Positions 1 to 4,845 of a DNA stretch of 6,189 nt are shown one piece after another. The position numbers were made by a program, and so were the translations under genes. Position 1 is the stretch's first letter; every line of letters starts with the position of its first letter. The notes beneath the pieces were generated by a model. It ran no database searches, was not told the origin of the DNA, and saw nothing but the letters and a program-made list of their open reading frames with translations. The stretch lies in the NCBI GenBank assembly GCA_012523385.1, contig JAAYIO010000191.1:1-6189 (forward strand), written 5' to 3'. The DNA comes from Methanomicrobiales archaeon (GTDB lineage Archaea; Halobacteriota; Methanomicrobia; Methanomicrobiales; Methanomicrobiaceae).

Positions 1-1529
1 CCGGCTGCTACCAGTTTTTGGATGATACCGGTACGGTTATCTATGTGGGCAAGGCCAAGAATCTCAAGAAACGGGTGGGGAGTTATTTTTCCCGCAGCGT
101 AAAGGATCCCAAAACTGCGGTGATGATCGCCGCAGCGGTGAGCCTCGATTTCATCGTCACCAATAATGAAGTAGAGGCGTTAATTCTTGAAAATTCTCTC
201 ATCAAGCGCCTTCAGCCCAAATTCAACATCGACCTGAAAGACTCTAAACAGTATGCCTACATTCATTTGACCGATGAGCCATATCCCCGCATTCATTATG
301 TGCGTGAGACAACACCGGAGGGGGACTATTTTGGTCCGTTTGTATCGGCAAAGGATCGGGATCAGGTCCTCCATGTCCTGAAAAAAACCTTCCGCATCAG
401 ATCCTGCAGAAAGCTTCCCAAACGTCCCTGTCTGCGGTACCATATTGGAACCTGTTCCGGGCCATGTGTGAACGCCGTCTCAGAAGAAGAGTATGCGCAC
501 CAGACATCCCGTGCCCGTGAGGTGTTGAAAGGGCATTCGGCCACACTCATCGAGATTTTGAAAGCAGAGATGGCGGATGCATCTCATACTCAGAACTTTG
601 AAAAAGCGCTTGAACTAAGGGATCAGATCGAAGCCATTCAGAAACTTTCAGAGAGACAGGCAATGGGACGGATTAAAAAGACCGATGAGGATGTTATCAA
701 TTATCAGATTCGTAACGGCATGGTGTATCTGATCCTCTTTTCTGTTTACAAGGGAGTGCTGGGGGAAAAGCAGGAGTTCAGTTTTCCCGACCAGCCAACG
801 GCACTTGAGGAGTTCATGGTGCAGTATTATGGGGAGAATGAACCCCCTTCAGAGTTAATTCTCCCGGAAGCACCAGATGATGCTGTCGGTGAGTATCTGT
901 CGTATCAGAAAGGGAAAAAAGTCAAAATAACGGTTCCTCAGCGGGGAGACAAGAAGGACTTGCTTGAGATTGTAGCCAGAAATATTGAGACCACCTTTTT
1001 CGGCGGTGAGGGAAAGGTGAAAGATCTCCAAAAACGCCTTAGGTTGCCGGAACCGCCGGAGATAATTGAATGTTTTGATATCTCCCATTATGCGGGAACG
1101 GCAATGGTCGGGTCGATGGTGCAGTTCCGGTATGGTGTGCCTGATAAGAGAAATTATCGCCGATTCCGGATACGAACCGTTGAAGGCATTGATGATGTGG
1201 CCGCAATCAAAGAGATTGTGCACCGAAGATACTCCCGCATCCTGAATGAGAACGAAGATTTCCCCGATCTTATCGTCATTGACGGCGGGAAAGGGCAGCT
1301 TCATGCAGCAACGGATGCCCTGAAAGATCTGAATATCAGTATCCCGCTCATCTCGATTGCCGAACGCGAGGAGGAGATCTATATACGCCATTTCCCGCAT
1401 CCTCTTCCGATAAAAAAGAACGATAAAGCTTCCCTGTTTATACAGGAAATTCGTGACGAGGCACACCGGTTTGCCGTAACGTATAACCGCACGCTCATGA
1501 AAAAGAGGATCAGAAATGACCCGGTTTAA
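1..1529 (+). CDS. uvrC: UvrABC excinuclease subunit C (5'-truncated by window edge)
   Basis: UvrC makes the incisions on both sides of a DNA lesion after UvrB has verified the damage. The reading frame is open from base 3 and enters mid-gene: the codons before the TTG at 18 read GCYQF, which matches the conserved N-terminus, so that TTG is an internal Leu and roughly 10-15 residues lie outside the window. Counting that Leu as residue 1, the GIY-YIG nuclease comes first (VIYVGKAKNLKKR near 8-20, with the acidic NNEVEALILE later). A four-cysteine set follows at C130, C138, C146 and C150, where UvrC proteins can hold an Fe-S cluster. The UVR motif that pairs with UvrB is near 194-208 (FEKALELRDQIEAIQ). 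The RNase H-like nuclease shows D354 (FDISH), D422 (VIDGGKGQ) and H483 (RDEAHRF). The protein ends about 20 residues later, without the C-terminal tandem helix-hairpin-helix domain of typical ~600-residue UvrCs. The gene overlaps uvrB by 14 nt. Identification is very secure. Confidence 0.97.
   Translation, partial: GCYQFLDDTGTVIYVGKAKNLKKRVGSYFSRSVKDPKTAVMIAAAVSLDFIVTNNEVEALILENSLIKRLQPKFNIDLKDSKQYAYIHLTDEPYPRIHYVRETTPEGDYFGPFVSAKDRDQVLHVLKKTFRIRSCRKLPKRPCLRYHIGTCSGPCVNAVSEEEYAHQTSRAREVLKGHSATLIEILKAEMADASHTQNFEKALELRDQIEAIQKLSERQAMGRIKKTDEDVINYQIRNGMVYLILFSVYKGVLGEKQEFSFPDQPTALEEFMVQYYGENEPPSELILPEAPDDAVGEYLSYQKGKKVKITVPQRGDKKDLLEIVARNIETTFFGGEGKVKDLQKRLRLPEPPEIIECFDISHYAGTAMVGSMVQFRYGVPDKRNYRRFRIRTVEGIDDVAAIKEIVHRRYSRILNENEDFPDLIVIDGGKGQLHAATDALKDLNISIPLISIAEREEEIYIRHFPHPLPIKKNDKASLFIQEIRDEAHRFAVTYNRTLMKKRIRNDPV
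1505..1508 (+). promoter_or_regulatory. Ribosome binding site of uvrB inside the uvrC 3' end
   Basis: GAGG lies 7 nt before the ATG at 1516 and complements the usual pyrimidine-rich 3' end of archaeal and bacterial 16S rRNA. It sits in the last codons of uvrC, so ribosomes finishing uvrC would pass over it. It supports the 1516 start and translational coupling. The pairing is inferred; the rRNA sequence is not in view. Confidence 0.6.
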
Positions 1530-3450
1530 TCTGATATCTGACTTTTCTCCTCAGGGGTCACAGCCTGAAGCGATTGCATCCCTTGTAGAGGGCATCAATC
1601 ATAAAAACCGGTTTCAGACGTTATTGGGCGTAACGGGTTCTGGGAAAACATTCACGATTGCAAATGTGATTGCTGCCGTACAGAAGCCGACACTCGTTCT
1701 TGTCCACAATAAAACCCTTGCTGCACAGTTGTATAGCGAATTTAAGGACTTTTTTCCCGATAACCGGGTGGAATATTTCGTTTCTTATTATGACTATTAT
1801 CAGCCTGAGTCCTACATCCCCCAGAGAGACATGTATATCGAAAAAGACGCCGCAATCAATCCAAAAATTGAACAGATGCGTCTTGCCGCAACGGCATCCC
1901 TTCTCTCACGTGATGATGTGATTGTAATTGCATCAGTCTCTGCCATCTATGGTCTGGGAAATCCGGAGAATTTTGAAGGGCTGGGTTTTGAGGTTGCACA
2001 GGGAAATCGGGTGAAACGCAATGACATTATCACCCGTCTGATTGAGATACAGTTTGAACGTAATGACATCGAACTACAACCGGGACGATTCCGGGTAAAG
2101 GGGGACACCATTGACCTGATCCCCGGTTATGGCCCTGATATCATCAGGATTGAGTTTTTTGGCGATCAGATTGAAAGAATCACTGAGATTGATAAGATAA
2201 CCCATATCCCAAAAGAAGTTCTCCCGTATTTTTTCATCTATCCTGCCCGTCATTATGTTATTCCCGAAAGTGAGAAAGCCTCGGCCATTATCGAGATACA
2301 GAAAGAACTGGACGCGACTCTCCCCACACTGGGTCTCATTGAGGCGCACCGACTTCGCCAGCGGACGCTGTATGACATCGAGATGATTGAGGAAACCGGT
2401 TATTGCAAAGGGATTGAAAACTATTCCCGGTTCTTTGATCACCGGGAAAAAGGAGAGAAACCGTTCTGTCTGCTGGATTATTTTCCCGATGATTTTTTGA
2501 TGGTGATTGACGAGAGTCACCAGACCCTCCCACAGGTGCGGGGGATGTACAACGGAGACTTTTCCCGCAAGAAGTCCCTTGTTGAGTATGGATTCCGTCT
2601 GCCTTCCGCGTTTGATAACCGTCCGCTTAAATTTCCCGAATTTGAAGATTATATGCGGACAGCGATATTCGTATCCGCGACACCCGGTCCCTATGAAAAT
2701 GAACATTCCTCAGCAGTCATTGAACAGATCATCCGTCCGACCGGGCTTGTTGACCCTGTAGTCAGCATCCGCCCGCTCAATACCCAGATCCCTGATGTAT
2801 GTGAAGAGATAAAAAAGACCATCACGGCAGGGGACAGGGTCCTGATCACAACCCTTACCAAAAAACTGGCAGAAGAACTCTCGGAATTCCTTGCAGAGAA
2901 GGGAATAAAAACCCGTTATCTCCATTCAGAGATTAATACCATCGAACGAACCGAAATTCTCCGTGAACTCCGGTTGGGTATCTTTGATGTGCTCGTCGGC
3001 ATCAACCTCCTCCGAGAAGGTCTTGATATTCCCGAGGTGAGCTTCATAGGTATTTTGGATGCAGATAAGGCGGGTTTCCTCAGGGATGCCCGGAGCCTTA
3101 TCCAGACCATCGGACGAGCGGCACGAAACGATCATTCGCATGTCGTTTTGTATGCCGATACTATCACGGATTCAATAAAAAATGCCATTGAAGAGACCAG
3201 CAGGCGGCGTGAGATGCAGATGGAATACAACCGGATGCATGGCATCACCCCCGTTACCATCAAAAAGCCCATTCGGGAGAAAGAGGTAGAGATTCAGGAT
3301 ACCAAACACATTCCCAAGTATGAAATTCCCAATCTCATTATTCAGGTAGAGGCTGAGATGGAAGAGGCGGCAGAACGGCTTGATTTTGAACGGGCTATTG
3401 AGCTGCGGAATAAGCTGAAGAAACTAAACGCAGAAGTCCAGAATGAGTGA
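1516..3450 (+). CDS. uvrB: UvrABC excinuclease subunit B (damage-verifying helicase)
   Basis: UvrB is the cytoplasmic ATPase that is loaded by UvrA, opens DNA with a beta-hairpin, verifies the lesion and recruits UvrC. The 644-residue product is of near-usual family length and appears complete. Walker A is GVTGSGKT at 38-45. The tyrosine-rich beta-hairpin that inserts between strands is at about 91-110 (YYDYYQPESYIPQRD). Walker B is IDESH with D332 and E333. Helicase motif V lies around ILDADKAGFLRD, and motif VI is QTIGRAARN at about 530-538 with arginines at 534 and 537. The C-terminal UVR motif that binds UvrC is at about 613-638 (RLDFERAIELRNKLKKL). The start is fixed by the GAGG ribosome site and by the family N-terminus (FSPQGSQPEAI). 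It is the downstream member of a uvrC-uvrB operon and is read toward the convergent gene ending at 3502. No key residue is missing and no frameshift is seen. Confidence 0.98.
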   Translation: MTRFNLISDFSPQGSQPEAIASLVEGINHKNRFQTLLGVTGSGKTFTIANVIAAVQKPTLVLVHNKTLAAQLYSEFKDFFPDNRVEYFVSYYDYYQPESYIPQRDMYIEKDAAINPKIEQMRLAATASLLSRDDVIVIASVSAIYGLGNPENFEGLGFEVAQGNRVKRNDIITRLIEIQFERNDIELQPGRFRVKGDTIDLIPGYGPDIIRIEFFGDQIERITEIDKITHIPKEVLPYFFIYPARHYVIPESEKASAIIEIQKELDATLPTLGLIEAHRLRQRTLYDIEMIEETGYCKGIENYSRFFDHREKGEKPFCLLDYFPDDFLMVIDESHQTLPQVRGMYNGDFSRKKSLVEYGFRLPSAFDNRPLKFPEFEDYMRTAIFVSATPGPYENEHSSAVIEQIIRPTGLVDPVVSIRPLNTQIPDVCEEIKKTITAGDRVLITTLTKKLAEELSEFLAEKGIKTRYLHSEINTIERTEILRELRLGIFDVLVGINLLREGLDIPEVSFIGILDADKAGFLRDARSLIQTIGRAARNDHSHVVLYADTITDSIKNAIEETSRRREMQMEYNRMHGITPVTIKKPIREKEVEIQDTKHIPKYEIPNLIIQVEAEMEEAAERLDFERAIELRNKLKKLNAEVQNE

Positions 3451-3455
3451 GGTGA

Positions 3456-3511
3456 TGGGGAGAGGAAAGGGAAATCCCCCCGCCTGCCTCCCCACATGTG
3501 GTTATTTTTTT
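3456..3511 (+). terminator. Likely transcription end of uvrCB: G/C stem followed by T-run
   Basis: TGGGGAG at 3456-3462 and CTCCCCA at 3488-3494 form a perfect 7-bp stem. A smaller GGG-AAAT-CCC hairpin can form inside the 25-nt loop. After the stem come TTA and a run of seven T on the + strand (3505-3511). Archaeal polymerase mainly ends at U-rich stretches, so the T-run may be the working part. The run lies inside the opposite gene, where it encodes that gene's last two lysines. No comparable T-run follows the minus-strand gene, though the stem is shared by both strands. Sequence pattern only. Confidence 0.5.
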
Positions 3512-4191
3512 GATGCATCGATCATTACTTTCGCATGTAAAAGCCCTTGAGTGAACTCATCAACATATTCCTGCATGAAAAGACTTCCTTCCGGAAACAG
3601 GGAGTCTTCTGCATACATCTTTTGTATCGTTTGATCGGTGGGGTAGATCAAAACGTCAATGCCAGTTTCGGCGACCGCCCGAATCATTGCCTTCCGAAAG
3701 GCGCCGATGCAATATGCAATCCGTATCTGGTAGGTGTCTTCGGTTTTCCTGAGAAATTCTTTCAGGCGATAGGTCTCTATCTTGAGAAAATCGCTTTGAA
3801 TTCTTTCGTCCATACATTTACCCAGCATGTAATGGTATTGTGCGTAGGGATACATGCATTCCAGTTCAGCGGGCACCGTGCCGCAGGTGCCGAAGATCAC
3901 TAAGTGATAGGACGTGTCAGTGGCATACACAGAATCAAGTATGGTATGAAACATGAGGTGACTCGGCGACGTGCTGTAGGGTTTTCTGATTGCACAGGGA
4001 ACAAATACCCCGATATCATGGTGAGGAATCTGGTATTCATCGATGATATAGCGAAATGCTTCCTCGAACTGGTTGAGGTAAAATGGGGGGTCAACGAGCT
4101 CTATGGTATTCGCGTTTTGCGAAGATGCATTTTTTTCTGAAATAGATCTCACCTTGGTAGAGTCGATATAGTCTTTAGCAAATGAAAGCAT
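3502..4191 (-). CDS. Stand-alone archaeosine synthase-core (DUF5591-like) protein
   Basis: A 229-residue product from the ATG at 4191. It carries PC-AIR-KPY-ST-S-PS-H at about 65-78, an exact fit to the PC-X3-KPY-X2-S-X2-H signature of the core domain of ArcS, the archaeal enzyme that modifies preQ0 in the tRNA D-loop on the way to archaeosine. A second conserved block, GTCGTVPAELECMYP (about 101-115), resembles the ArcS stretch with VPxELExxYP. Full ArcS proteins also have a TGT-like region and a PUA RNA-binding domain; neither is here, so this is an isolated core, either part of a split enzyme or a paralogue with another substrate. There is no signal peptide or membrane segment. A TTG at 4212 would add seven residues but would overlap the divergent ATG, so I prefer 4191. 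Neither start has a well-placed Shine-Dalgarno site. The family call is fairly secure, the biochemical role is not. Confidence 0.8.
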   Translation of the reverse strand: MLSFAKDYIDSTKVRSISEKNASSQNANTIELVDPPFYLNQFEEAFRYIIDEYQIPHHDIGVFVPCAIRKPYSTSPSHLMFHTILDSVYATDTSYHLVIFGTCGTVPAELECMYPYAQYHYMLGKCMDERIQSDFLKIETYRLKEFLRKTEDTYQIRIAYCIGAFRKAMIRAVAETGIDVLIYPTDQTIQKMYAEDSLFPEGSLFMQEYVDEFTQGLLHAKVMIDASKK

Positions 4192-4209
4192 AATGTATTT
4201 CGATATATG
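4189..4209. promoter_or_regulatory. Back-to-back translation starts, 15-nt divergent gap
   Basis: The minus-strand ATG occupies 4189-4191 and the plus-strand ATG 4207-4209, leaving only A/T-rich bases 4192-4206 between them. No Shine-Dalgarno sequence is found at a normal distance before either start, which suggests leaderless or near-leaderless messages. Each promoter must then lie inside the other gene's first codons. The only TATA-like stretch I can point to for the plus-strand operon is GATATA at 4165-4170, which would place a start near 4190-4195. It is a poor match to the archaeal consensus and is only a candidate. A metal-regulator operator could lie here, but no convincing dyad is visible. 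Confidence 0.4.
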
Positions 4210-4845
4210 CAAACCTCAGTTCACGAGGATTATCTGGAATGGATTCTCGAAAACCGGATTGATACTCTCGGAGAGGACACGCTTCAGTCTCTCTCCCGGA
4301 AATTTGACCGCAGCGTGGATGCGGTTCGTCAAGACCTGAACCAACTCGAAGATACCGGAGACATAATTCGTGGCCCGGGTAACGCCATCAGACTGACTGA
4401 ACAAGGACATAAAACTGCTGAATGTGTCCTAAAAAAACATAAAATACTCGAATGTTTCTTTACGGAAATGTTGGGTATGGATCAAAGCACTGCCTCAGAG
4501 CAGGCCTGCCGGATAGAACACGAAGCATCTGACGAAACCATCAGCAGGCTCAAAAATTATATTTCATGCCCACGGCCGTGCAGGCAGGAAAATCGACGTT
4601 CCTGTCCACAGGCACGTGATCTCAAACCACTCTCGTTCTATAAGGAAAATGAAACGGTTCGTGTTGCATTAGTCCGGGGGCCCCGCCGGATGGGACGCCT
4701 CAATGATATTGGTGCTATCCCCGGCGAGGAGATCACCATCCAGAGAAAACTCTCCAACGGGTCACTCGTTGTTACCATTAAAGGAAGTGATATTGCAATC
4801 AGCCCGGAAATTGCGGCATCTGTGCTCGTGGAGCCCATTGAATGA
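4207..4845 (+). CDS. DtxR/MntR-family metal-dependent regulator with C-terminal FeoA domain
   Basis: A 212-residue probable iron- or manganese-responsive transcription factor, likely controlling the iron transporter it precedes. A winged helix-turn-helix fills about 5-65 (HEDYLEWI opening, SRKFDRSVDAVRQDLNQLE recognition region, wing ending IRLTEQG). The dimerisation and metal domain spans about 66-120 with H78, E82, C101, E104 and H105, which align with DtxR H79, E83, C102, E105 and H106. D8 and E11 match MntR D8 and E11. The DtxR H98 position is S97. A linker has C121, C125 and C133. Residues from about 140 form an SH3-like FeoA domain (RMGRLNDIGAIPGEEI). The ATG at 4207 is the only reasonable start: an in-frame TGA lies at 4183 and the family begins at this HEDYLE block. 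The stop overlaps feoB by 4 nt, so the two are co-transcribed; autoregulation is plausible. The family is secure; which metal it senses is inferred. Confidence 0.9.
   Translation: MQTSVHEDYLEWILENRIDTLGEDTLQSLSRKFDRSVDAVRQDLNQLEDTGDIIRGPGNAIRLTEQGHKTAECVLKKHKILECFFTEMLGMDQSTASEQACRIEHEASDETISRLKNYISCPRPCRQENRRSCPQARDLKPLSFYKENETVRVALVRGPRRMGRLNDIGAIPGEEITIQRKLSNGSLVVTIKGSDIAISPEIAASVLVEPIE
4830..4833 (+). promoter_or_regulatory. Ribosome binding site of feoB
   Basis: GGAG lies 8 nt before the feoB ATG, within the last codons of the regulator gene. Together with the ATGA stop/start overlap it indicates that feoB is translated by re-initiation or coupling. This contrasts with the regulator gene itself, which has no visible ribosome site. 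Confidence 0.6.

Noticed and set aside
18..20. TTG as the start codon of uvrC
   Set aside because: The frame continues upstream with GCYQF, which matches the conserved UvrC N-terminus; the TTG is an internal leucine and the gene is cut by the window edge.
855..1466. 203-codon open frame on the minus strand inside uvrC
   Set aside because: It is antisense to the highly conserved nuclease domain, has no recognisable motif, and is best explained as a shadow of uvrC codon bias.
2074..2706. 210-codon open frame on the minus strand inside uvrB
   Set aside because: Antisense to conserved helicase sequence, with no domain or ribosome site of its own; a coding shadow.
4188..4210. GCATA-N13-TATGC inverted repeat as a regulator operator
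   Set aside because: Two opposed ATG codons automatically give CAT...ATG; only two extra bases per arm match and the inner bases do not pair, so it is not convincing.
4210..4212. TTG start for the minus-strand ArcS-like gene
   Set aside because: It would overlap the divergent ATG, has GAGG directly abutting with no spacer, and the ATG seven codons later is a more ordinary choice. It is not fully excluded.
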